Source: JAXGPP01 sp964436865 (GTDB lineage: Bacteria > Planctomycetota > Planctomycetia > Pirellulales > Thermoguttaceae). Taken from it: a stretch of DNA of 20,512 nt. A program made the translations under genes and the position numbers. The stretch is taken from contig CAYTFK010000093.1 in the NCBI GenBank assembly GCA_964436865.1, positions 1-20,512 of the forward strand. The letters are read 5' to 3'. Below the pieces are notes generated by a model, which searched no databases, was not told the origin of the DNA, and saw nothing but the letters and a program-made list of their open reading frames with translations. Positions 7,066 to 14,917 of this stretch are shown piece after piece. Positions within the stretch are counted from its first letter, which is position 1. Each line of letters begins with the position of its first letter.

Positions 7066-9045
7066 GTGCTGAGAAATGGGTCATGGGCTGGATGCTTGTT
7101 CGCCGTCCTCGTTCTGTCGGGCTTGACCGCCGCGGCCCAAGGCGAAGATCCGCCGGCAGCCGCTCCCGCCGGCCAACCCGCGGCCACACCGAAACCGGGT
7201 GGAAGCGTCGCCGACCACCTCAGTCTGCTGCCGGGCACCACCCGGGCGCTGTTCAGCATCACCGATTTCGAACAGTTTCAGCAGCACTGGGACCAGACGC
7301 AACTCGGCAAGCTCCTCGACGACCCGGCAATGGATCCGTTTGTCCAGGACATGAAGCGGCAGGTGCAAAACCGGTGGTTCAACCTCCAGGAGCGACTCGG
7401 GCTCACGCTCGACGACCTCCAGGGTGTCCCTGGCGGCCAGGTCTCCGTGGCGCTGTCTCATGTCGCGCAACGGGAAGCCGGCACGGTGATGCTCATCGAC
7501 GTGCGCGGCCACTTGGAGCAGGCACGAGCGGTTATCCAGAAGGCGACTGCCAATCTCATTCGCCGCGGCGCCAAGCAGTCGCAAGCCAGCGTCGTCGGAA
7601 CGACCGTGACCACCTTCGACGTGCCGCCCCCCGCGGGCAGCCGCCGCACGACCAACCGGCGGGTGGCTTACTTCCTCCGCGAATCCGAAGCATTGCTTGC
7701 TGCTACCGACGATCCGGCGACAGCGCAGGAAATTCTCACGCGCCTTGGCGGCGCGGCAGCCGGTTCGCTGAGCGAGTCGCCGACCTTCCGGAAAATAGCC
7801 GATCGCTTGTCGCAGGACGCCGGCGCCGGCTATGTGCCGCAGGTCCGCTGGTACATCGAGCCCCTGGCGCTGGCCGAGGCAATCCGAAGCCGGGTTCCGC
7901 CCGACAAACGTTCGCGCGGCAAATCGACGGTCGACATTCTCCGCAATCAGGGCTTTGCGGGGCTGCAAGGCGTCGGCGGCTTCGTTGATCTGGCGGCGGA
8001 AGGCCCGGAGGGCGCCCGTTTCGAGGTCATGCATCGCACCGCCGTGCTCGCTCCCAAACCATACCAGGGGGCCATGAAGATGATCGATGTCCTGCCCGGC
8101 GAGGTGTTCTCGCCGCAGACCTGGGTGCCCCGCGACGTGGCCGCTTACGCCACCGGCTACACCAACCTGCTCGCTGCCTTCGACAATTTCGGCCCGCTGT
8201 TCGACGAACTGGTAGGCGAGGAAGGCGAAACGGGCGTGTGGCAGGATGTGCTCAAAGGCCTGAAGGAGGACGAGGAGGGACCGCAGATCGACCTCCGCGC
8301 CGAACTCTTCGCACATCTCGGCAGCCGGATCAGCATTCTCACCGACTACCGCGAGCCGATCGGACCGGGCAGCGAGCGGATTATCATTGCGCTTGAGACC
8401 AAAGACGAAAAGGCGGTGAAGGCAGCCCTGGAGAAGATGTTCAAGGAAGACCCGACCATGAGGGTTCGCGAGCACCAGGGCCACATCATTTGGGAAACCC
8501 TCCCCCTGGAGGAAGAGCCGGGCACACCCTCCGTTTCTCTGACCGCGCCTCCGCTCGGGATCGAGGGCGAGGAGGAGTTCTTCAAAGAATCGCCCCCGAT
8601 CTTCCCCAACGCCTCATGGGTGGCGTCGTCGGGCGAGCTGATGATCGCTTCGCATTACGACTTCCTGTCCGAGGTGCTCACGCCCCGGGAAGAACGCCAG
8701 TCACTCGGTCGCGATGTCGAGTACCGCATCGTCACCACAACGCTCGACGCGTTCCAGCCCCAGGCGGGTTTCGCCCGTGCATTCACTCGGATGTCCGAGC
8801 AGGCCCGACCAAGCTATGAACTGCTGCGGCAGGGGAAGATGGCCGACAGCGACACCCTGGCGATGCGCCTCCTGACCGCCCTGTTCGGCGAGGAAGAAGA
8901 GCAACCCGCAGAAACTCGGCAGAAGCTCGACTTCTCGAAGCTGCCCGAGTACGACGTCGTCCGCCGCTACCTCGGCCTCGGCGGGACGGTGGGCACCGTG
9001 CTCGACGACGGCTGGTGTTTTAAAGGCGTCGTGTTGCCCCCGTAG
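7066..9045 (+). CDS. Secreted DUF3352-like protein of unknown function
   Basis: This 659-residue protein has a clear signal peptide (about 1-25: hydrophobic FAVLVLSGLTAAA then QGEDPP), without a lipobox Cys. An Ala/Pro-rich linker (about 28-45) leads into a large soluble region starting SVADHLSLLPGTTRALFSITD. That opening, and phrases such as LGLTLDDLQGVPGGQVSVAL, resemble DUF3352-type proteins that are numerous in planctomycetes; their function is not known. No enzymatic motif or second membrane segment is seen. The start codon is GTG, chosen because an AGGAG (7053-7057) lies eight bases upstream and the signal peptide begins there. It stands alone, divergent from the HD-led operon and convergent with the sigma factor gene. 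It is probably exported to the periplasm. Confidence 0.85.
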   Translation: MLRNGSWAGCLFAVLVLSGLTAAAQGEDPPAAAPAGQPAATPKPGGSVADHLSLLPGTTRALFSITDFEQFQQHWDQTQLGKLLDDPAMDPFVQDMKRQVQNRWFNLQERLGLTLDDLQGVPGGQVSVALSHVAQREAGTVMLIDVRGHLEQARAVIQKATANLIRRGAKQSQASVVGTTVTTFDVPPPAGSRRTTNRRVAYFLRESEALLAATDDPATAQEILTRLGGAAAGSLSESPTFRKIADRLSQDAGAGYVPQVRWYIEPLALAEAIRSRVPPDKRSRGKSTVDILRNQGFAGLQGVGGFVDLAAEGPEGARFEVMHRTAVLAPKPYQGAMKMIDVLPGEVFSPQTWVPRDVAAYATGYTNLLAAFDNFGPLFDELVGEEGETGVWQDVLKGLKEDEEGPQIDLRAELFAHLGSRISILTDYREPIGPGSERIIIALETKDEKAVKAALEKMFKEDPTMRVREHQGHIIWETLPLEEEPGTPSVSLTAPPLGIEGEEEFFKESPPIFPNASWVASSGELMIASHYDFLSEVLTPREERQSLGRDVEYRIVTTTLDAFQPQAGFARAFTRMSEQARPSYELLRQGKMADSDTLAMRLLTALFGEEEEQPAETRQKLDFSKLPEYDVVRRYLGLGGTVGTVLDDGWCFKGVVLPP

Positions 9046-9087
9046 GACCGCATCGCATCGGGCGGACGAGTCGCGGGCGGACCGATT

Positions 9088-9117
9088 GCCCCTCGGCATT
9101 AGCGAGGCATGAGGGGC
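9088..9117. terminator. Hairpin between convergent genes, possible bidirectional terminator
   Basis: A perfect 7-base stem GCCCCTC (9088-9094) / GAGGGGC (9111-9117) with a 16-base loop lies in the 164-base gap between two convergent genes. A competing inner stem CCTCG/CGAGG (9091-9107) overlaps it. There is no T-run on either side, so it is not a textbook intrinsic terminator. Its location is the main support. Confidence 0.35.
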
Positions 9118-9209
9118 GGACGGAATTCTGCCCCGTGAACGCCGCCCGCGTGTCCGCCTTCCCTGCCAACACCACCAAGCGACCCATCGCCCTCGCGCGG
9201 CGGCGCCGC

Positions 9210-10622
9210 TCACGCCGACTCGACGGACGGTGCGTCGAAACCGGCGGCCGGCATCTCAAGGAAACTCATCAGGTGCCGCGCCCGGTTGGGTTGCTGCAGT
9301 TTTCGCAAGGCATTGGTTTCGATCTGCCGAACCCGCTCCCGTGACACGGAGAAGATCTTGCCGATGCTGTCCAATGTATAGGGATGGCCGTCGGCCAGGC
9401 CATAGCGCAGTCGGATCACTTGCCGTTCACGGTAATTCAGCGCCGTCAGCGCGTCGCTGATCCGCGACTTGAGCAGATCGTGATTCATGGTCTCGATCGG
9501 GTCGTCAAGGCGGTGGTCCTGGAGAAGATCGCCGAAGTAGCAGTCCTCGCCATAGCCGACAGGCTGATCGAGTGAAAGGGGATGCCGGTTGGAGCGGATC
9601 GCCAGACTGATCTCTTCAACCGACAGACCCGACGCCTCCGCCGCCTGCTCGACGCTCGGTTCGTGCCCGATCTTCTGCAGCAGGTCCTGTGTCACCGCTC
9701 CCACCCGGCCCGTCGTCTCGTTCATGTAGGCGGGCACGCGAATCGTGCGGCTCTGGTCGGAAATCGCGCGGACGACGGCCTGTCGGATCCACCACGTCGC
9801 GTACGTCGAGAATTTAAACCCGCGAGAGCAATCGAACTTGTCCACCGCCCGCATCAGGCCGGTGTTTCCCTCCTGAATCAGGTCGAGAAAACCGACGCCT
9901 CGGTTGCGGTAGCGCTTGGCGATCGAGACGACCAGACGCAAGTTGCCCGTGGAAAGCACCCGGCGCGCGGCCACATGCTCGCGTTGGAGTTGCTCGATCC
10001 GGGCAACCCGGCGACGGAGCAGCGAAGGTGTGTCGAGCGTCAGCCGCATCAGATGTCGCAATTCGACCCACAGCTCTTCCGTGCGGCTGCCGCCGTTCGA
10101 CTCGGGACCGGGTTGCGCCAGATCGTCCGCCAGGGCAGTCATCCGCCGAGACACTTGCTTCAATTGTTCGAACATCGACTGGAGGAACTGCGCCTGCGGC
10201 ACGACCTCCGCAACCAGGGCCGCTCCCTTGCGGCGTCGCGCGGTCAGCTCGCGCCACGCTTCACGACGCCAGCTCAAGGGGCGTCCCGGATCGGTCGCGG
10301 CCCGGAAATCCTCCCGGCACTTGGACAACAGGTGCCCAACGGTCTCCAGATTCGTGCCAAGCTGGCGCCGCAACCGAGCCTTGTAACGCGAATCCGGCTG
10401 GGCCATCTCCAGAGTCCGGTCGAGCCGGCACTTGCCCTCGCGGACGCGCTCCAGAAGCCGCATCGAACACTGGAGCACGTATCCGGTTTCCAGCAAGGCC
10501 TCCCGGAAACGCCGCCGGGCAATCTCGATATTCCGTGCCGCGGCCAACTCCTCCCGAGGCGTCAACATCGGGATGCAGTCCATCTGCTTGAGATAGATAC
10601 GTACAGGATCCGAATCCAGCAT
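9210..10622 (-). CDS. RNA polymerase sigma factor, RpoD/SigA family
   Basis: This 470-residue sigma-70 factor directs RNA polymerase to promoters. Region 1.2 is DPVRIYLKQMDCIPMLTPREE (5-25). A long Arg-rich non-conserved segment (about 35-215) follows, then region 2 (about 216-295, with NLRLVVSIAKRY, FLDLIQEGNTGLMRAVDKFD and FKFSTYATWWIRQAV). Region 3 begins near RTIRVPAYMNE (292-302). Region 4 (about 385-445) carries YRERQVIRLRYGL and the -35-binding helix-turn-helix TLDSIGKIFSVSRERVRQIE. There is no region 1.1; a short tail follows region 4. The near-consensus region 2.4 and 4.2 sequences suggest ordinary -10/-35 recognition, so it is either the housekeeping factor or a group 2 paralogue. 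I lean to a paralogue because region 1.1 is missing. The ATG has an AAAGG-like site about ten bases upstream. It is divergent from the hydrogenase operon. Confidence 0.93.
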   Translation of the reverse strand: MLDSDPVRIYLKQMDCIPMLTPREELAAARNIEIARRRFREALLETGYVLQCSMRLLERVREGKCRLDRTLEMAQPDSRYKARLRRQLGTNLETVGHLLSKCREDFRAATDPGRPLSWRREAWRELTARRRKGAALVAEVVPQAQFLQSMFEQLKQVSRRMTALADDLAQPGPESNGGSRTEELWVELRHLMRLTLDTPSLLRRRVARIEQLQREHVAARRVLSTGNLRLVVSIAKRYRNRGVGFLDLIQEGNTGLMRAVDKFDCSRGFKFSTYATWWIRQAVVRAISDQSRTIRVPAYMNETTGRVGAVTQDLLQKIGHEPSVEQAAEASGLSVEEISLAIRSNRHPLSLDQPVGYGEDCYFGDLLQDHRLDDPIETMNHDLLKSRISDALTALNYRERQVIRLRYGLADGHPYTLDSIGKIFSVSRERVRQIETNALRKLQQPNRARHLMSFLEMPAAGFDAPSVESA

Positions 10623-10909
10623 GAAGAGGACCTTTTCTTCTCTGTTCGGCGAGCCGATGAGCTATCGTCGCCACCCCTTCCCGTGTCTATCCAACGGCAC
10701 CCACGGGATGGGATAGGAAAATTCTGTAGGCGCTTTTCTTACGCGGCCGGCGCTTGGAGGTTCGCTCGATTTGCCCATTTGCGGAAAATGGAAATCCGAT
10801 GCACATCTCTACTGGGATGGTTGCCGCAGCGTCCCGCATGTTGGCAACGCTCCCCCCTTATCAACCCCACTCTAATGAACGAGAAATTAATAACCCACAC
10901 TAACGCAAC

Positions 10910-10922
10910 TTGACGCAGTCAA
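10910..10922. promoter_or_regulatory. Palindrome TTGAC-GCA-GTCAA, candidate operator
   Basis: A perfect five-base inverted repeat with a three-base centre sits about 55 bases upstream of the hydrogenase -35 box, where an activator could bind. The half-sites recall the CRP/FNR type (TTGAT-N4-ATCAA), but differ at one base per arm and in spacer length, so assignment to that family is only a suggestion. Confidence 0.35.
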
Positions 10923-10977
10923 AAATACCATAAACGGTCGCCGGAAGCGTCGCCTCATCCCTTTGTGCGCGTTCAAC

Positions 10978-11005
10978 TTGCACTCATTCACGAGCGTGGT
11001 ATATT
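10978..11005 (+). promoter_or_regulatory. Sigma-70-type promoter for the hydCBA operon
   Basis: TTGCAC (-35, 10978-10983) and TATATT (-10, 11000-11005) are separated by 16 bases, close to the housekeeping consensus. Transcription would start near 11012 and give a leader of about 90 bases that contains the hairpin at 11045-11081 and the ribosome site at 11093-11099. Confidence 0.6.
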
Positions 11006-11044
11006 GCGCTATTCACGCGGCCGTTCGGCGAGGTATGGTTGCCT

Positions 11045-11081
11045 GACGGCGGCGAGCGCGTTGAACCGCTCGCCCACCGTC
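11045..11081 (+). promoter_or_regulatory. Strong leader hairpin upstream of hydC
   Basis: GACGG-c-GGCGAGCG (11045-11058) pairs with CGCTCGCC-ca-CCGTC (11067-11081): 13 base pairs with one small internal loop and an eight-base loop. It ends 11 bases before the ribosome site AGGGAGA (11093-11099). No T-run follows, so it is not a simple terminator. It could affect mRNA stability or translation. Confidence 0.5.
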
Positions 11082-11103
11082 GCGGCCCCCCCAGGGAGAA
11101 ACG

Positions 11104-11634
11104 ATGACTATCGAAGGCAAGACCTGCCCCGGCTGCCAGGAGGCAACCGAGGAACAACTGCTGGCTCAACTGGACGACGTTCTGGCCGAATACGCGACCA
11201 TCCCCGGGGCACTGATCCCCGTTCTGCAGATCGCTCAGGCCATGTTCGGTTATCTGCCCGAATCGGCCCTCCGAAAGATCAGCCTCTCGCTCGGCAAGCC
11301 CTACAGCGAAGTGGCTGGCGTGGTGAGTTTCTATTCCTTCTTCACCACCGTTCCACGCGGCCAGCACATGGTCCGGGTGTGCCTCGGAACCGCCTGCTAT
11401 GTCCGCGGTGGCAAAGAAGTGCTGGCGGCCCTGAAAGGCGCGCTGCGGGTGGAAATCGGTGAAACGACTGCCGATCGGCTCTTCTCGCTCGATGTCGGCC
11501 GATGCTTCGGCGCGTGCGGTATGGCGCCGGTGATCATGATCGATGACGACGTTCATCAACGGGTCAAGCCCTCCCGCGTCGCCCGGATCCTCGACAAATA
11601 TCGCCCTGGCGCCCACGAGGGGAACGGCGATTGA
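11104..11634 (+). CDS. hydC: [FeFe]-hydrogenase subunit HydC (NuoE-like, thioredoxin-fold [2Fe-2S])
   Basis: This 176-residue protein is the NuoE/24-kDa-like subunit of multimeric NAD-linked [FeFe]-hydrogenases (HydC, HndA). The N-terminal half is helical (PGALIPVLQIAQAMFGYLPESA, about 34-55, split by the conserved FGYLP). The C-terminal half is a thioredoxin-like ferredoxin whose [2Fe-2S] ligands are Cys93 and Cys98 (CLGTAC) and Cys134 and Cys138 (CFGAC). In the complex it passes electrons between HydB and HydA. Length is usual for the family. An extra CPGC at residues 8-11 is not a standard ligand pair. ATG is preceded by AGGGAGA at the correct distance. The gene opens the operon, 83 bases before hydB. 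A NuoE of respiratory complex I is excluded by the [FeFe]-hydrogenase two genes on. Confidence 0.92.
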   Translation: MTIEGKTCPGCQEATEEQLLAQLDDVLAEYATIPGALIPVLQIAQAMFGYLPESALRKISLSLGKPYSEVAGVVSFYSFFTTVPRGQHMVRVCLGTACYVRGGKEVLAALKGALRVEIGETTADRLFSLDVGRCFGACGMAPVIMIDDDVHQRVKPSRVARILDKYRPGAHEGNGD

Positions 11635-11636
11635 GC

Positions 11637-11670
11637 CCGCGGCACGAATCGTCCTCCATCGCAGCCGCGG
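11637..11670 (+). promoter_or_regulatory. Intergenic hairpin between hydC and hydB
   Basis: CCGCGGC (11637-11643) pairs perfectly with GCCGCGG (11664-11670) across a 20-base loop, beginning three bases after the hydC stop and followed by TTT then a C-run. It could be an mRNA processing or partial attenuation site that tunes subunit ratio. Such short GC stems also arise by chance in GC-rich DNA. Confidence 0.3.
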
Positions 11671-11717
11671 TTTCCCCCCGTCCAGCACCAACCTGAAGCC
11701 CAAGTAGACCAACGAGC

Positions 11718-14700
11718 ATGAGCCAGTTAATCGCCAATGTTGAGCAACTCACGGCACTCCGCGACCAGATCTGTCGCCAGCAGGCAGAGCAGCAGGCGGC
11801 CGGTTCGAAACAGGTTCGCATCTGCATGGGCGCCAGTTGCATCGCCTCCGGTTCTTCGCGCGTGAAAGCCGCGTTGGAAGAGGAAGTCGCCGCGCGGGGA
11901 ATGCTCGACGACGTGGCGATTATCGAGACCGGTTGTATGGGCCCATGCTCCGGCGGTCCGGTGCTGATGGTCGATGACGTCTTCTATGAGCGGGTCCGGC
12001 CCGAGGACTGCGGCGAGATCGCTTCGCAGCACCTGATCAACGGCCAGATCGTCCAGCGGATCTTGCATCGTCGCCCGGATGGCCGCGCGGTGGCGCAGGC
12101 GAAGGATCTCGATTTCTTCCGCCGGCAGACCAAGGTCGTCTTGCGCAATTGCGGCCGGATCGATCCCCGGAAGATCGAGGACTACATCGGCTGCGACGGC
12201 TACCTGGGGCTGGCCAAGGTTCTGCGGGAGAAGAACGCCGAAGGGGTGATCGCCACCATGAAGACCGCGGGACTGCGCGGCCGCGGCGGTGCCGGATTCC
12301 CGACATGGCTGAAATGGCAATTCACGCGGAGTGCCGCCAGTGATCTGAAGTACGTCGTCTGCAATGCCGACGAGGGCGATCCCGGCGCGTTCATGGACCG
12401 CAGCGTACTCGAGGGCGACCCTCATTCCGTGATCGAAGGCATGGCGATCGCCGCCTTCACCATCGGCGCGCGCCGCGGATATGTTTATGTCCGTGCCGAG
12501 TATCCGCTGGCCGTCGAGCGTCTGAAGATCGCCCTGGCTCAAGCCAAACAAAGCGGGCTTCTGGGCGAGAACATCCTCGATCTGGGCTTCGATTTCGACC
12601 TCGAGATCCGCATGGGATCGGGGGCGTTCGTCTGCGGTGAAGAGACGGCCCTGATGACCTCGATCGAAGGAAACCGGGGTGAACCGCGTCCGCGACCACC
12701 TTTCCCCGCCGAGAAGGGCTTATGGGGCAAGCCCACGCTCCTGAACAACGTCGAAACGTACGCCAACGTACCGGCCATCGTTCTTAACGGCGGCGAGTGG
12801 TACGCCTCCTGGGGCACGGAGAAAAGCAAGGGAACGAAGGTCTTCGCTCTGGCCGGCACGATCAAGAATTCGGGGCTCGTCGAGGTCCCCATCGGCATGC
12901 CGCTGGGCGACCTGATCTACGATATCGGCGGCGGCATGAGTTCCGGCAAGGACTTCAAGGCCGCCCAGATCGGCGGTCCGTCCGGCGGCTGCATTCCCAA
13001 GCAGCACCTCAACGTGCCGCTGGACTACGGCACGCTCGCCGAGTTGGGGGCGATCATGGGCTCCGGCGGCCTGATCGTCATGAACGAAGATAGCTGCATG
13101 GTCGACGTGGCTCGCTTCTTCCTCGAGTTCGTCCAGGAGGAATCCTGCGGCAAGTGCGTCCCCTGCCGCGTGGGCACGAAACGCATGCTGGAGATCCTCA
13201 ACCGCATCTGCGAGGGTCGCGGCGAAGAGGCCGATGTGGAGAATCTGATCGAATTGGGCGAGATGATCAAGGAAACCTCGCTCTGCGGCCTCGGCCAGAC
13301 CGCGCCTAACCCCGTGCTCTCGACAATCCGCCACTTCGGCAACGAATATGTCGAGCATATCCGCGACAAGCACTGCCGCGCAGGCGTCTGCCCCGCGCTG
13401 GTCTACGCACCGTGCTCCAGCGCCTGTCCGGCAAACGTCGACATACCGGGTTACGTGTCGCTGATTGCAGAAAAGCGCTACGCTGAAGCGCTGAAGCACC
13501 ACCGCGAACGCAACCCCTTCGCGGCGATCTGCTCCCGCGTATGCTTCCACACCTGCGAGGACAAGTGCCGCCGCTCGATGCTCGATGAGCCTGTTTCCAT
13601 CCGCGGCATCAAGCGCTTCATGGCCGACCAGGAAGTCACGATTCAGTTGCCCGAAGTCCGCGAGAACGCCGACAATGCGCAGCGCAAGATCGCCATCATC
13701 GGCGCCGGGCCTGCCGGCTTGTCGTGCGCCTACTTCCTCGCCCGGCTCGGCTACCAGCCCAAGGTCTTTGAGGCCGAACCGCGGCCCGGCGGCATGCTCG
13801 TGCAAGCCATCCCCGCCTACCGGCTGCCGCGCGAAATCGTGGCCCGCGAAGTCCGCATGATCGAAAACATGGGGGCCGAGGTCTTCACCGGAATGAAACT
13901 CGGCCGCGATTTCACGCTCAAGTCGCTGCGGGCCGAGGGCTACGCCGCCGTGTTCATGGGAGTCGGCGCGCCCTTGGGCGTGGGCCTCGGCGTGCCCGGC
14001 GAAAACGCCGAGGGAATCACCGACGCCTTGTCCTTCCTCCGAATCTACAACCTCCGCGGATCGGTGCCGGTGGGCAAGAACGTCGTGGTCATCGGCGGCG
14101 GCAACTCGGCCATCGATGCGGCGCGGACTGCGGTCCGGCTCGGCGCGGAGAAGGTCACCGTGGTCTATCGCCGCAGCCGCGAAGTCATGCCGGCCTACAA
14201 AGAGGAAATCGAAGAGGCCCAGCACGAAGGCGTGGTGCTCAAGCTGTTGACCGCGCCGGTCGAGGTGGTCGTCGAATCGGGCCGGGTGGCCGGGCTCAAG
14301 TGCCAGACGGTTCGGCTGGGCCAGTTCGACCGCTCGGGCCGGCGCCGGCCCGAGGAGAGCGGCGAGGTGTTCACCATTCCCGCCGACCACATCCTCGTGG
14401 CCATCGGACAGGCCCTCGACCTGCCCAGCCTGTGCAATGAGATGACGCTCGAAACCCACCGCGGCGGGTTCATCATGGTTGATCCGGTCACCGGGCAGAC
14501 CTCGGAGAAGTGGATCTTCTCCGGCGGCGATGCCGTGAGCGGGCCGTCGTCGGTGGTCGAAGCGGTGGCTGCCGGCGAGCGGGCCGCCGTCGGGATCGAC
14601 CTGTACCTTACCGGTGCGAATCACGCCTTCTGGCGCGAAACCATGGAGGTCGATACCTTCTTCGATCCCGACGCAGAACCCGCCGATACGCCGCGCGAAA

Positions 14701-14861
14701 AACTGCCGCTAATCCCCGTGGAGCGCCGGCGGAACAATTTCGACGAGGTGGAGCAGCCCTGGCGCGAGGCGGTCGCCGTCCGCCAGGCCAAGCGCTGCCT
14801 CCGCTGCGATTATGGCCGCCGCGGCAACGGGCACGGCGAGCAGGTGTCGTTTCAGAAGTAA
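11718..14861 (+). CDS. hydB: HydB fused to an NfnB/GltD-type NADPH:FAD oxidoreductase module
   Basis: This 1047-residue protein joins two known enzymes. Residues 1-120 are a thioredoxin-like [2Fe-2S] domain (Cys36, 41, 73, 77). Residues about 130-545 are NuoF-like, with the FMN/NADH site GLRGRGGAGFPT (185-196), CNADEGDPGAFMDR (215-228) and a [4Fe-4S] site (ESCGKCVPCR: Cys477, 480, 483; Cys523). HydB normally then carries a two-cluster ferredoxin domain. Here CRAGVCPAL (553-561) leads instead into a GltD/NfnB module: Cys-rich N-terminal cluster domain (Cys566, 570, 605, 609, 613, 617), FAD motif IGAGPAGLSC (661-670), dinucleotide motif IGGGNSAIDAAR (792-803) with YRRSREVMPA (817-826) typical of NADPH, FAD motif SGGDAV (935-940), and terminal RCLRCDYG (1026-1033). 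The frame is continuous, so it is a true fusion. It probably exchanges electrons among NAD(H), NADP(H) and HydA. Confidence 0.93.
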   Translation: MSQLIANVEQLTALRDQICRQQAEQQAAGSKQVRICMGASCIASGSSRVKAALEEEVAARGMLDDVAIIETGCMGPCSGGPVLMVDDVFYERVRPEDCGEIASQHLINGQIVQRILHRRPDGRAVAQAKDLDFFRRQTKVVLRNCGRIDPRKIEDYIGCDGYLGLAKVLREKNAEGVIATMKTAGLRGRGGAGFPTWLKWQFTRSAASDLKYVVCNADEGDPGAFMDRSVLEGDPHSVIEGMAIAAFTIGARRGYVYVRAEYPLAVERLKIALAQAKQSGLLGENILDLGFDFDLEIRMGSGAFVCGEETALMTSIEGNRGEPRPRPPFPAEKGLWGKPTLLNNVETYANVPAIVLNGGEWYASWGTEKSKGTKVFALAGTIKNSGLVEVPIGMPLGDLIYDIGGGMSSGKDFKAAQIGGPSGGCIPKQHLNVPLDYGTLAELGAIMGSGGLIVMNEDSCMVDVARFFLEFVQEESCGKCVPCRVGTKRMLEILNRICEGRGEEADVENLIELGEMIKETSLCGLGQTAPNPVLSTIRHFGNEYVEHIRDKHCRAGVCPALVYAPCSSACPANVDIPGYVSLIAEKRYAEALKHHRERNPFAAICSRVCFHTCEDKCRRSMLDEPVSIRGIKRFMADQEVTIQLPEVRENADNAQRKIAIIGAGPAGLSCAYFLARLGYQPKVFEAEPRPGGMLVQAIPAYRLPREIVAREVRMIENMGAEVFTGMKLGRDFTLKSLRAEGYAAVFMGVGAPLGVGLGVPGENAEGITDALSFLRIYNLRGSVPVGKNVVVIGGGNSAIDAARTAVRLGAEKVTVVYRRSREVMPAYKEEIEEAQHEGVVLKLLTAPVEVVVESGRVAGLKCQTVRLGQFDRSGRRRPEESGEVFTIPADHILVAIGQALDLPSLCNEMTLETHRGGFIMVDPVTGQTSEKWIFSGGDAVSGPSSVVEAVAAGERAAVGIDLYLTGANHAFWRETMEVDTFFDPDAEPADTPREKLPLIPVERRRNNFDEVEQPWREAVAVRQAKRCLRCDYGRRGNGHGEQVSFQK

Positions 14862-14917
14862 CTTGCGATCGGCGTTTCCACGCGGCGCGGATGCATTCGG
14901 TCTGCCGGAGAACCACA

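Larger units (their letters stand above)
10623..11103. other. Intergenic regulatory region between sigma factor and hydrogenase operon
   Basis: This 481-base stretch holds no convincing gene. From left to right it contains an imperfect stem CTATCC/GGATAG (about 10688-10717, in the likely sigma-factor leader), an AT-richer patch (about 10874-10935), the perfect palindrome at 10910-10922, a sigma-70 promoter at 10978-11005, and a GC-rich leader hairpin at 11045-11081. No minus-strand promoter for the sigma factor could be picked with confidence. Confidence 0.7.

Noticed and set aside
10910..10915. TTGACG as a -35 box for the hydrogenase operon
   Set aside because: No -10-like hexamer lies 16-18 bases downstream (the nearest, TAAACG, is 15 bases away); the TTGCAC/TATATT pair further on is much better.
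11104..11634. HydC/HydB as NuoE/NuoF of respiratory complex I
   Set aside because: There are no neighbouring nuo genes and the next gene is a full [FeFe]-hydrogenase HydA, so the hydrogenase assignment is favoured.
12720..14624. Long minus-strand open frame opposite hydB
   Set aside because: It is the antisense shadow of a GC-rich gene with unmistakable HydB/NfnB motifs on the plus strand; the minus product is low-complexity and His/Asp/Ala-rich without recognisable motifs.
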